The notes below the pieces were generated by a model. That model did no database searches. It was not told the DNA's origin and was given only the letters and a program-made list of their open reading frames with translations. From Macquaria australasica (lineage: Eukaryota; Chordata; Actinopteri; Centrarchiformes; Percichthyidae), in the NCBI GenBank assembly GCA_005408345.1, contig SEMN01000008.1, positions 3,038,001-3,102,000 on the forward strand: DNA of 64,000 nucleotides. Reading direction: 5' to 3'. Positions 12,816 to 24,560 of this stretch are shown here, piece after piece. Position 1 is the stretch's first letter. Each line of letters opens with the position of its first letter. A program made the translations under genes and the position numbers.

Positions 12816-15800
12816 TCTTTAATAATGGATGGATGAATCACCAGCTGGGCAAAGCAAACTGCCCAGAGGCAACAGACCTTTAAGGTCCCCAAGGCTCCAG
12901 ATTACTTGAGCAGCAAGTACTTAGTGGTAATTTGGTAAACTGCAAATTTGTTTGGTTCACTAAAGCACAATATAAAAGGTACTCTTTCTGCATTTATACC
13001 TATACCATACTTCTTACTATAACCCATACCACTTTCTTCATTGTCACTTAGGTATTCTTGAGGTTCTGTTAATTGAAATCTGGGAACATTGCTACAACAA
13101 GGTCTGACGGGGCAAGAAACTCGAGGAGTCACACTATCAGACAGGTTGTAAACACGGCAACAGTTTAGCAGAATTATCTAAACTGAAAGGGAATGCACCT
13201 GAAAAATGTCAGTAATAACCCCATTTAAAAGGAAAACTGCACAAGAATGGAAGTGTAGAATGATGACAGAAACTACAAAAACGCAGGTGGATTAAACTTG
13301 AATTCCCATTTAAGTGAATCCAGGCCTGAGCTTCAGTCTGACAGTAGAATGAAAAACAAGATGTAGTATAAATGTATAGATATTAAGCATAACTTTGGCT
13401 CTGATATCTGGTAGCAACACTAGCCTTTCTGCAGGCCTTTCACAGTCCCCTAGCAACTCCAGGCAGGATTGACCCTGTGACGGACGTCAACTTGTTGAGG
13501 AGGGCTAGGAGAAGGAGATGACTGCTCACAACTGCCCTTTTCCGCCCCTAGCTTGCACCAGCACTGCTCACAGCTGTTGTGTGATTGATGCCCACTCCCC
13601 GACCTGTCAACAACTCCAGTCTGTGCCTTGCTTCTGGAGAAAATGCCTCACCCATGGTTGTCCCCATATATCTAATTTTCTTTGCATATGAATGGCATAG
13701 ACAAACATTCAACAAACAAAAGCATGTCTTCCTTCCGCCCCCCCTCTCAACACATACCACATTGGAAACAATGTATTTGGAGCTATGTTTTTGGAACTTC
13801 TTCCCTCATCTTTATTCAGCGTGGATTTGGCTTTTCATGTCCCCACATTACAACTTCATCTCATTTTCTCTCAAATCCTCATAGACACATTCTTAATCTC
13901 TGTGTGCCAGAGATCCATCTCACTGTTTTGCTAAGGCCTACGATATGCTAGCTTTACAAACCCCTATTTAAAAAAATCTGTCAATCAAGCTATTTGTTCA
14001 GGCAGTGCAAATTCATTTTCAATTACTATTCACTCCTGGTCTGGATAAGGCTGGAAAAAAAGAAAATCACAGTGACTATTGGTCACACTGACTTAATCCA
14101 GCGATGAATGAGGAAATGCACGTACAGAAAGCCATGCAAAGATTGTGCTGGGTGAATGAGGAGGAGGGCGAAGCTATTCATACAAGTTAAAAATACATAT
14201 TTACATATAATGGTATGGGGTCATCAAGTGTGGACTCCAAGTTAATGAAAATGAATAATGGAAAGTGTGCATTAGGCAACTTCAGTAATTACTGTGCTAC
14301 TTGGCCAAGGTGATTACCCAGAAGGGAACAGCCAGAGGACACTGCAAAGAAGTGGGAACTTTCTCCTGTTCTTACCACTGCATGTGAGTCCTGCCCTTGA
14401 TCAGTGAGAGATGTTAGAGTGAAGCGTTAACATCCGATTAGGATGGTTGGAGAAGTGAGTAATGGACCTGTCTTTTAGAACAGGATCTGTATGGCTGCCT
14501 CTGTGCTACACAGAGAGATTGGTGGTTTGTGGTCATTGGCCGGCCTCAAATTTGCTTAGTCTGAGTTATGTCCTTGTTTGTGTCGTTTGTGATGGGAATG
14601 GGAGTTAAACAGACAAATCTAAGCGCTGCAAAGCACTTTAATATTTTCAAATTGAGCTCCCTTATTTCATTCACAATACACTAGTCATTTTCAAATTCTA
14701 CAAATTGAAAATGTAGAATGTTTGCATTCTTACCTGTTTGAAACTGTTACGAGCTACATTGTGTGCCTCTTCATCTAAAGCAGGACTTTGCTCAAAAGCA
14801 GCCACTGTAGCCACAAGTGACAATTATGGGATAATGCCACTTCATTTTCCAAGAGTCAGTTGCTTTAAAGGCATCATCATTAGGAGGCCTGACTCAGAGC
14901 AAAAGGAATCTTACCACAAGCAGCAAACAAACATGTCTGTTGTTGAGGTAAAACCATTATAAAAACCAAAAATGTGATTTTAGAGGGAACACCAGCATTT
15001 TAAGAATACCTGTTTTGACAGTTTTCCAGAGTGGACACACTATATGGTCAAAACATGATTATACCAGGCATATAGTATGTGATGCAATTCAGAAAGTGAA
15101 TTCTGCTACTTACGTAAATCCAGCCCACTGTAACCATTTTGGTACTGGGGCAAAAAGGAAATGGCTGACAGTCTACTAGCCAAATTACTGAAAGAGCAGT
15201 TTGAGACAGCAGCTAAAATGCAAAATAGAAGGCTGATATTTTAATGATAGATAATACTTGGGATTCAAAGCTCCTAAAATGTTTTGGCATACATATACAT
15301 ACAAATATATATATATATAGATAGATATAGATAGAAGAACACATTCTGACAACATAAACACACCTGTGCACTGAGGATATGTTGAAATAAATGGAAAGAG
15401 TGCAGAGACAGAGATGTTGCTCAGTGAGCTGCTTTACAGACACCCATAAATGACAAAGAATCATTTTTCATATGATATTTATTACATTAAGTCCAAACTC
15501 CAATCCGTATAATCCTCTCTTTGATTCTCTGATTTAATGCATAGACAAGCCAGTGCAGCACTATAACATTCTTCTATTTGCATAATATCTCACCAGCAGT
15601 CCCTCTATGTCTCTCTCTCACACACACACACACAGACACACATACATTAGAGATTCTGACTTGGCCTACTTTGGGTGTTCAGGGAAAAAGCGGCACTGCT
15701 CAGGATGTGAACCAAGCATGCTGATTTTCTAACATATGCATATCTGTTTTTGTTGTTTTTAATCAACAGAAAATAACAAAATAAATTACACAATTTGAAA

Positions 15801-16053
15801 TGTTAATTTATCCGCTCTCATTCTCAATAGATTTGTCAAAAACAGAAAGACAGAGGTGTGTATCTAGCAGCCTGTGGGCCTATCTAGGAGTTTAGTGATA
15901 CATTATCAGTAGAATGAAGGCACAGATAAGGTGCAGAGATTATGTTTAGGGGTGCTGTTTACCTCCAGAGATAAAGCAGAGTGCTAACATTGCCCCGCTG
16001 GGGTGTGCCACTCCCCCTGCACAGTAGCTGAAGGCAACAGAAAACTACAATTA

Positions 16054-16852
16054 CTGCCCCGCGGTTGTATGCCTCCACCAACCAGTCAAATTGCAGTTTA
16101 CATTCATGTCTGTCTGACGCATTTTCAAATGCAAAGACTCTCTATGAGCTGTAGGTGAAACTCACTCACTCACAGGATCACCGTTAGCTATACGTTTTTT
16201 GCAGTCACGTGATTCCGATGATGCTCCAAATTCAGAATGAGGTGGGAAGTGAAAGGCAGAATGGACGAGATGGAGGAAAGCCCGTACTGTGCTAGTGTTA
16301 CTGATTGTCGTCCCAGGCATCACGTGTGTGAAATCTGGAATCGCCCAATTCATTCTTAAATTATGGTGTGTAATATGATCCCAATCTCCCCTTCTGTTCC
16401 TGAGTTATGGTGTTCAAAAAAGTGGTTTTCAAGGACATTATGACGTCACAGTGAAGTTGACCTTTGACCTTTTGGGTCGTCATCTGTAATAAATTTTGTT
16501 ATAATTACTGCATCAATTCTTGAGTTAAGGCCAAAAACATTCACACAGTCACAGTGACCTTGACCTTTGAGTCGAAAGTGTCACCAATTCATTGTCCGAC
16601 CAACTGTGAAATATGGTCATCAATTCTTAGGTTATGGCCAAAAACATGTTTTGTGAGGTGAGTGACCTTGGCCTTTAACCTTTGACAACTAAATTCTAAT
16701 CAGTTCATCCTTGAATCCAAGTGGATGATTTGAAGAAATTCCCTCAAGGCGTTCCTGAGATATCGCGTCCACAAGAATGGGACGGACAGACAGATGGACA
16801 ACCTGGAAAATAATGCCTCTGGCCACAGCTATCGCCAGTGCGGAGGCATAAA
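16054..16852. mobile_element. Dispersed fish repeat, possibly a non-autonomous DNA transposon
   Basis: The outer ends carry TATGCCTCC (16068-16076) and GGAGGCATA (16842-16850), reverse complements that may be short terminal inverted repeats. The right half consists of two to three diverged tandem monomers of about 110-130 bp. Each contains an ATTCTTGAGTTATGGCCAAAA-like block followed by TGACCTTTGACC-like blocks, and the right end has the GAGATATCGCGT and GGGACGGACAGACAGATGGA motifs. I recognise this 3' segment as a very common percomorph repeat but cannot assign a superfamily. No coding capacity is seen. Uncertain points are the exact left end and whether the first 300 bp belong to the same element. 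Confidence 0.65.
16441..16470. promoter_or_regulatory. CRE palindrome plus DR1 nuclear-receptor-type motif inside a repeat
   Basis: TGACGTCA, a full cAMP-response element, lies at 16441-16448. TGACCTTTGACCT at 16458-16470 reads AGGTCAAAGGTCA on the other strand, a perfect direct repeat with 1-bp spacing, the class bound by RXR heterodimers, HNF4 and COUP-TF. A second arrangement, TGACCTTGACCT (DR0), follows at 16555-16566. Binding is inferred from the motifs only; nothing shows activity. Confidence 0.4.
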
Positions 16853-17327
16853 AACAGAAACATACAGCAGCACCTTGAAATAAACATGTCTGGATTTGGA
16901 AGCAAATTAGCTCCACCCTTCAGCCTGAATCCTCCGGCCTGTGTAAATAAGCCATCAATGGCTGTCACACAACTGTTACACTGGCCAGGACAAATGAAGA
17001 TGCAGGGTGCTGTCTGGGCTGCCGCTGCTGACTGTAATTGCAATGTTTCAGACGGGAAATGGCAAATTGCTCCTCTCATCATTAGCAACCAGCTAAGACA
17101 GAAAACAGACATGCAAGCCTGCAAACATAATTATAATGACATACTAGGAGGCAGAGGAACTGCTATGGAGCACATCTGGGGCTTTCATGAGACCACTGCA
17201 GACTGACTGAACAGGTCTGCTGTGGGCTCCGGAGTGTGTTTTTTCCCTCGCATGTGTGGCTGTTTAAATTCAGATCCGGGCAAATGATCTGCTCTGTGTT
17301 TACTTAGCAACGGCATGGCAGACTTAC

Positions 17328-17483
17328 TTGTGCAGGCCACAGACGGAGGGTCAGAGAGTGCTCGGTAGTAGCCGTCCTCGCAGTCGCAGCGCCAGGAGCC
17401 CTCGCGGTCGTTGAAGCTGTGTGCTGGACAACGAGAGCACTGAAGGTCCTGGGAGGAAGACTTGTAGAAACCCCGACCGCATG
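17328..17483 (-). CDS. epha7: epha7 exon 4: cysteine-rich (EGF-like) segment
   Basis: This 156-bp exon is the standard size of Eph exon 4. It encodes residues 277-328, starting in a proline codon split with exon 3. The acceptor is TCTCTCTGCAG and the donor GTAAGT. The peptide begins CGRGFYKSSSQDLQCSRC, continues with CDCEDGYYRALSDPPSVACT, and carries the regularly spaced cysteines of the second half of the Eph cysteine-rich region. GFYKSSSQDLQCSRCP is a strong EphA-type signature and fits EphA7. This region contributes to receptor-receptor contacts after ephrin binding in the family. The frame is intact and joins exons 3 and 5 in phase. It is isolated by 16.9 kb and 10.1 kb introns. Confidence 0.96.
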
Positions 17484-18035
17484 CTGCAGAGAGAATGAAA
17501 CACAAGAATGAGGCCAAGGCAAAGAGAGGAGGACAGTATTATATGGGGATCTCATGTAATTTATGAGTTACCCCCAAATCTCTGCATAATGAAATTTGCT
17601 AAAATGAAAAACAGGTGGAGTGCTCAATTTTACAATTTGTCATATTTAATTTTTGAAAATGAGTTGTGATCCACCGAAGAGTGATTTTCCTTTCAAAACT
17701 TCTCAGAGTGATTAATTTGTTCAACTGTTAGAGGTAAAATTATCCAACATTTTACTAAAAAGGCAAAGTTTAGAGAAAAGCTTTAAAGTTGTCGATAAGG
17801 ATCCCCTAAATTTAGTAATAAAAGAATTGTGATCAAGATATGTCCTAAGTGGCACATTTAACTGTTGAAAAATACACTTTGGGGGACAAACTATGTAATT
17901 GTGTCGCTGTTTCTAAATAAAATCAAACATCTGTTTTGGCATTTCTGTACTGCAATGTCTTGTTAGTTATCAGCCAACACATACACCAATACTGATATAT
18001 CTGTGATAATCAGCCAATACATGAGCTTGACCAAT

Positions 18036-18105
18036 AAACCGTTGGAGCCCAGAACAAATTTATGCCTCTGGGCCCCCTAATGGGTTAATACGGCCAGGTT
18101 GGCAC
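18036..18105. repeat. Dispersed repeat fragment (ATGGGTTAATACGGCC family)
   Basis: CTAATGGGTTAATACGGCC here is identical to the end of the copy at about 59685-59703 outside the gene. Only the terminal portion of the repeat is present. The superfamily is unknown; the sharp shared end suggests a DNA-transposon relic. Confidence 0.55.
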
Positions 18106-20084
18106 CAAAAAAAAATCCAATTATACCCTTAACCAAAAACTCATTAGATACCTGGAATTCTCACAGCAATTTTTAGTAAACCAGCTAAGCCAGGTTCACA
18201 CAGGATTTTCTTCACTGATGATCTCAGCAGTCATTACAAATCTCTGAATGTCTCGAGGTGATATTAGTCCTGTGCAAACATAGTCTGAAAGAGTCTTTGC
18301 TTCACACCTGAATTCCCATCATGAAGAGGGCATGACAGAACAAACCACTGCGTTTTGAAGCAGCCAGTATTTGAGTGAACCTGCCCCGTCGGGCCTCATC
18401 AAGCAGGCTGAGCCATGAAATGGCATCCAAAACCTCCCGTTGAATCATTCACTCGAGGATAAACTACAACCTCTCACTTCCAGAGGAAAATAACAAGGCT
18501 ATTTTTATTCTGATAAATCCTCAGGTCAGTAAAGATGTCCGACTTGTTTATAACAAGTCCTCTCTCTGAGAAGAAACATTTTTCAGTAGAGCAGAGAGAT
18601 TAGCATACATCGAGCCCAAGCACATGGATTATTTCAACATTGTACTTTTGACCGAGACGGTAAACAAACCTAAGATTGATATGACTAATCAAGAAAGACT
18701 CATCATTGCCTGTGTGGTGAGATAGTAATTTAAGAATTACACTCAAACCAAAAAATTCACCCACCATTTTTCAAAAGTTGCAAATGACTCTCAGTTCCCA
18801 AAAGAGCCATGAAAGCAAGTAATGACAAAGGCAGAACGTAACTGGCAAACAAAATAGAGTGATTCATAGCAACCTCACTGTGAATCACATGCATTTGTCG
18901 AGTTAATGTTTAAATACCAGTAAGGAGTAAAATGTCTATTCTGGGTCTGGATATTTTAGCCTCGAAGTTGGCTAATCCGCAGTGACCGGCTGTGTGCGCA
19001 AAAAAGAGCTAAGCCTTGTGAAAAACTGCAATCAAGGCCACATGATTTCTTAAACAATCTGCAAGAAATCTACTTCTGTGAATAGCTCTGCATACAAACT
19101 ATCAAATTACACCAAAAATGTATTTTTCATGAGCCACTGGGGGAAATGAGCAATGATTTTCATTGGGACCCCCCCTTACAGATCTTGGTTCAGCTATTCT
19201 TTTATTTCCTCTTACCAGGGGAATATATTGGCCACCACCTCCTGTGACAGGTCTGGAATAAGAAGGATATAGGCAGGATATATATATACAGTTTTCTTGT
19301 TTTAACACTTCCAGAGCGGCATGAAGAGGAGGCCGGGGTTCAGGGTATCCCCATTTCAGCTACACGAAAGCCCTGTCATTCTCCATTTATCGCACTGCCA
19401 CAGCCTCGTGAAACAAGACCAAGAAGAAAAAAGACATGACTTTATCTCTAATCTTTCTTTACCTTTTTGAGCCGGAAATTGAAAACAGAGCCATGAGGAG
19501 GCTGTGAGCGGTGGGTCTTGAATGCTGACCATGCGAAACATATACACAGAGTCTACAAGTGCTTACTCATCATATTTAGCTACTTTTTACTGTATTTACA
19601 GTTCTGATGAGCGATAACATTTGACAAACAGCAAAGGAAACCATATCTAGTTGCAGTATCTGATACGCAGTGTAAACACTCCCCCATGGATGTTGATAAT
19701 GACACTGAAGGGCTTTCTACAACAGGTTAAAGATTGGCTAGATCGCGCTTAAGACAATGCTTTTTCCCACCATGCCGGGCTGTTTAAACATTCTGATAAG
19801 CCAGTGTGTCTGTTTGCCTTTGGGTTTCTGAGAGCTCATGTGCTGGGTGGCTGGTGTGCGGAGGGGGAAAGCCCAGCAGGAACCGAGGCCATCTCCCACC
19901 ACGACCACCACTCCAGCAGACAAGAGGATCCACATCCCAGATTAAGATGAGTACAAGGCCAGGGAGGGGAGGGTTTTCGAAAGTAAACACAACTTTATGG
20001 AATAAAGTTCATTACAACTTCACTCTGTTTTCATAGCTTTCACAGAATTTCTATTATTATGTTGTATGATTTTTTGCCCTTAAT

Positions 20085-20150
20085 ACCGATCCCAATACCC
20101 AAACTCTGGGTACCAGCCAATACCGTGTACTGATCCAATACCAGTCCTCT
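20085..20150. repeat. GGTACC/GGTATC-type MITE fragment
   Basis: It contains CCGATCCCAATACCCAAAC, GGGTACCAGCCAATACCG and GATCCAATACCAGTCCT, the arrangement seen in related copies at 22528-22835, 23645-23775 and 24470-24560. Short and diverged. Confidence 0.5.
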
Positions 20151-21957
20151 TTTTACTGAGTCTGTGTAAGACTGATTAAGATCATTAATAAACTAATAAT
20201 AATATAATATAAATCATCTTTATTATAACTGACATGCTGAACAACATAGCTCTCCACAAGTGTTTTTAAACTCCAGTCGTTTTCTCAGCCGTTCTCCTTT
20301 ATCAAGCTTTATTAAAAATATAATAAAAACAATTTCATCCACTCAGTGTTTCAAAACAACCTCCTGTGCAGAAAATGTCTAAATCTGGCACTAGAAAAAA
20401 CTTCATGGAGTAAATCTTTTACTTTAGTTTAATTACATTTATTTGTCAGGGACCATGTACAGAAAACATTCCTCTCATACCAAGACATACTTGGTATGTT
20501 TCCCGATCAAAGTAATTACTTTTGTGAGTTCAGTGTTATCAATACTGATAATAATGATGGCCCAAACTACAAAAATAAAACCCCTATTTTTTAACTGGAC
20601 TCACCCTATAAGCTCAGGAGCAAAACACAGTTCATTTTCTATGGTTTTTTCAGAAAAAGCCCATGTGTTAATCAGTGCGTCGGACTGGGTCTGGCACCCG
20701 GAAATATTTACAGAAGCAACAAGGCGGCAAATGAGGCCTCAAAAATCGAATGCCTGCATGACACAGGCAACTAAGTGTTTCTGCAGCTCTACCCACCACT
20801 GGCAGTGCAATGAGTGACAAGTACAAACACAGCCGTCCTGGCCCAGCATTCCTGTCCCAGCGGCAGCAGCAGCAGCACAGTGCACACTGACTCGCTGCTG
20901 GCGAGTTCCCGTTTCTGGCACCAGATGCTGAGGAGACACTCTCAGTTTGAGAAACCAAGATGGGATGATAGTGAGTGAGAGGTTCTTTGTCGACTGTCCC
21001 TGCAGCAACACTTTCCTTCTGAGGAAATATCTACGAAGCAATTACACCAAGTCTGTTCACCAAGTAGCCTTTTCAACTGACAAAATGACTGTGTGTCACT
21101 GTTTGCCAGAAAGGTGTCAAACATGTTAAAACATTGTACAAATCCCCAGAGTCTTTACCCCCTTTGCACTGACTTTGACAAGAGGACTTACAATCCAACG
21201 TATAATTACATTTGTAAGGATGAAGTGTATAGGAGTGACTCGTTGAAAAGAAGGCCCATTTATGTAAGTCTGGTCTTCTGGCACAGATAAAGGCCGACTA
21301 ATGGCTTGTGCTTGTTGACACGGGCTCGTTAAAAAAGCTCAGCGGCAGACACAACAACCGGCTTATTTACGACACTGAGAAATTAGTTAGTCCTTAGAGA
21401 AGCGGGTTGAGGTTAAGCAGAGAGGAAAAAAATATGCAAGACTTACATTCCAGCCAGCTCCTCGGCAGGCTACAGAGCCAGCATCTGTAATTTCCCTTCC
21501 AGTGGTCAAGCACTTTCATTCAGTGATGTGTGGGGGGACAAGCTGCAGTCAGCAATTTTATAAGAGAGAGCAAGAGGAGCCTGAGAAAGGAGAGGTCCTC
21601 AGAGTAATGGGATAAAGATAATCAAACGCTCCTGTGACTATAGTGTCTCAATCACAGCACACACTGGCCCAGAGAATAAAACAAAGTCTCCTTATCTTAT
21701 GCAGACACACATACACAAAAAAGGGGAAAAACAGATATGTGTTTTTGTAAGATCTCAGTTTATTTCTTTTTCCTCCGAGCTGAGCTTCTTGACATTCTTG
21801 AATTACATTCAATTTCTCTCACGCTTTGGCAGAGTCATGACACTCTGGGTGAGGGACAGAGAGGGAGGGGGCAAAACGGCAATGAGTTCTTATGCGACAG
21901 CCTGACATATCCTTTCCTGGCCAAAATAGAAAATTATTATTTCCAATGTCTGGGGGT

Positions 21958-22935
21958 GATGCTATGGCGCTTTTTTCCTCAGTTAATCTTGTGCCTTTGC
22001 TGACAGATCGGATTCCAAATTTGCCCTTTTCATTTTCTGTGTAGTTTTCTAGTTTTCTAGTTTTCTATGTATTTGCTGGAGCTGGTTATTAAAGTAAAGT
22101 GGCAACTATAATACATCTTTGGCATCAAAATTCTAAAACTGAAAAGTATGGAGCATAAATTGAGACCCTTGTGGAATCTGAGACCCTTGTGGAAGTGCGG
22201 ATGACAATATTGAGGTCATGTGGATCCTCGTGGCTGTTTAGGTATCACAAAGTATCTGACAAATTGTTGTTTTAGTGGCAAAGAAACTAAAACATATCAT
22301 AGTGGCACCTTATCAAAACATTTCAAATGATACAAAGCCTAGTATTCACAGAAACTGGAAAACAAACTTCCCTGCTTGTTTTCAACCCACAAATCCAATC
22401 AAGGTTAGTATCACTGTTACGACCAAAAGCCACGTTGTGACGCTATCTTAATCTTGTATCTTTGCTGACAGATGGCATTCCAAATATGCCCTTCTTGATT
22501 TCTGTCTAGTTTTCTAGTTTATTCTAGGACTGGGTACCGACTGAAAACTATCAAGACCTGTCAAGTATCGAATCTGACCAAACCAGACCAAGAATGCTTG
22601 GTCAGATTTATAGTCAGATTCTGACCAGGTCTGGTTATATTCTGGGCTGTGTGCAGATGTCTGCAAAGACATTGATGCAGATCCTCGTGGACACAGCCAG
22701 ATGACAAATTTACACTTTTGGACCCTTGTGGCTATGCAGATGTGGAAGTATAATTTGAACTTATATCAAATATCGGAAAGTACAGTATCAAAAAAATATT
22801 GTTTTTGGTAATGGTACCAAATCTCAGGTATTGTATTGTTGCCGGTATCAAAAAAAGAGAAACTGGAAACTGAGCTTCATTACTTGCTTATAACCCACAA
22901 ATCCAAACAAGGTTACAATCCTTATTACTACTGAG
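21958..22935. repeat. Diverged tandem duplication, about 0.47 kb units
   Basis: Unit 1 (about 21958-22430) and unit 2 (about 22438-22935) share ordered blocks. TTAATCTTGT with CTTTGCTGACAGAT is at 21983 and 22448, CTAGTTTTCTAGTTT near 22047 and 22507, GACCCTTGTGG near 22163/22181 and 22721, and AACCCACAAATCCAA near 22384 and 22891. Unit 2 is about 40 bp longer, perhaps because it includes the GGTACC-type MITE at 22528-22835. Non-coding. Confidence 0.65.
22528..22835. repeat. GGTACC/GGTATC-type MITE copy
   Basis: It starts CTAGGACTGGGTACCGACTG and ends with CAGGTATTGTATTGTTGCCGG followed by TATC, the inverted-type ends of an abundant fish non-autonomous repeat. The internal sequence is diverged, and this copy overlaps the second unit of the tandem duplication. 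Confidence 0.5.
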
Positions 22936-23644
22936 CATGGAGGACTGTAGCTGGTCCAAGCAGGGCAGCTGGGATATTGAGTTTCTCTCCATCTGTCTCA
23001 ATATTGCTGCGGACGGGGCTCAAAGTGAGCTGCAGTGTGGGAATGTTGGAGAGTCCCTCTGTTTTTTGCAGACTACCAGAGCCAGAGTGAGAATGACTAG
23101 TGTGGGCCTTTCTGTCTCCACGGTCCTAGCATGATGAGTCCTGTCAGGGCTGGGCCTCCCCCCTTCTCCAGCTGCCCTCCCGTCCGGTCTGATTATGTGT
23201 TAAATCCGCCCGTGTGTCGGGATGGATGTGGAAAGAATGCGCGCTGAAGGGAGCCGAGCAGGGCTGCGGAGACCCAGAGAGAGCAGCCTGGAGATAGCAC
23301 CCCATTAGAGTGATAAAAGAGGCAGAGGGAGGAGAGCAGCCGACAGGACCAACATGCAGGCCTCGTCGCTGATGAATGCCAGGTGGAACGGGTCAAGCGT
23401 GATAAAGGAAACAGTTTATTTTCTTACTTCAAAAAAACACCATTGCTTTTCGTAAAACTCTCGCCAGGGCCGCTTCCCCTCCGATAGGGAAATGTCTTTA
23501 TAAATATCAACTCTAAACACAGGCCTGGTACAATGGGGAGCCTGTCGCCTGTGGTTTATAGGAGTATGTCCTCCCAGTGTCTTTTCATTTGTCTGCATGA
23601 TTCTGACATTCAGTGCTGTGCCTGCCTCTATGCATACCTCTGAA

Positions 23645-23775
23645 CAGGACTGGGTATTCTTTGAAATGTTCATATATCTAAATTTTTTCCATATTCTGGT
23701 GCCAATTACAGAGAGATTTCAGTGTTGGCACCAATACCAAAATTGTACTTGTTTTGCAATACCTTACTTTGTTAC
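23645..23775. repeat. GGTACC/GGTATC-type MITE fragment
   Basis: CAGGACTGGGTATTCTTTGA begins the copy and GTTGGCACCAATACCAAAAT lies near its end, matching the pattern of the neighbouring copies. No coding content. Confidence 0.5.
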
Positions 23776-23944
23776 AGAAAATTTTTTTTCCAGCTATGCA
23801 ATTTCCATTCGCTGAAAAGGGCCATGGGATGCGGTCAAAAGCTGCGAACAAAGAGCTGGTTGGTGAACCTTGACTTTAGAATATTTTAGCCCAGATGTTT
23901 GTTTTTTTGCATTTAACAAAAGAAGCAAAACTTCTCAGATGTAA

Positions 23945-24090
23945 GGCTGGATTACCAACCATGCAGAGCGGGCAACAGCTTCGGACCCCCAGAACTCCCA
24001 GGGCCCCAAAGCTCCAGCTTTATTGTGTGTCAGCTAGTTTGTACTTATTTGGGAATATGCACCACTAAAGCACAATAGTGATATGGAGCC
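23945..24090. repeat. Dispersed repeat fragment related to 59290-59705
   Basis: It shares blocks with the longer copy in the upstream flank: GGGCAA followed by GGACCC, CAGGGCCCC with AAGCTCCAG, and AATATGCACCAC further on. Diverged; family not identified. Confidence 0.5.
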
Positions 24091-24469
24091 TTAAGTGGGT
24101 CTTCCTTCTTGAGGCCCTGAATTGAAGACCTGAAAAGAGTCCTGTGTCAAAATCTAGTTTCAAGACCTTTTTATGTGTCTTGTGGGTATGTGTTGTAGAT
24201 TCCTAAATTCAGGTGTTTAATCATGTTTTCACACATTAAATCTGTGACCAAAGCGACCAAAGAGAGTGGGAGGAACAGGGGGTTAATAGGGGTCCAGCAG
24301 CTCATTTTTTTGCTCCTTGGCAGGGTAATCTCAAATGTTAAATGTTGTCTAAACACAAGAAGTCATACAAGACATTTGCCTCATTTGTCTAAAATTGGTA
24401 GGTATTTCAACTACTTGTTTAAAGGATAAGTAAACAAGATTGAATAATCTGACCAGAAATTCAATGCCA

Positions 24470-24560
24470 GCTTTTGGTACTTGACAATTTTGCAATACCC
24501 TGTGCTACGGACACATTTCAGTTGGTGCCAAAATAAATATTCACGATACCTAGTACTACC
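24470..24560. repeat. GGTACC/GGTATC-type MITE fragment
   Basis: It contains TTGGTACTTGACAATTTTGC and TCACGATACCTAGTACTACC in the same arrangement as the other copies in intron 3. Short and diverged. Confidence 0.4.

Larger units (their letters stand above)
7228..17327 (-). other. epha7: epha7 intron 4
   Basis: A 10,100-bp intron between exons 4 and 5, with donor GTAAGT at 17327 and acceptor CAG ending at 7228. It contains an L2-type LINE inserted antisense to epha7 with a visible target-site duplication (8304-9500), an 0.8-kb dispersed repeat with transcription-factor-like motifs (16054-16852), TATA/GATA simple repeats near 15300, a CA-rich tract near 15617-15640, and a TCTTCTT-rich patch near 11366-11386. 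A GC-richer block near 12040-12260 could be conserved noncoding DNA. No exon or independent gene is visible. Confidence 0.85.

Noticed and set aside
16744..17206. Overlapping open frames of 122-126 codons on both strands
   Set aside because: They cross the end of a dispersed repeat and unrelated intron sequence; no family match and no splice context.
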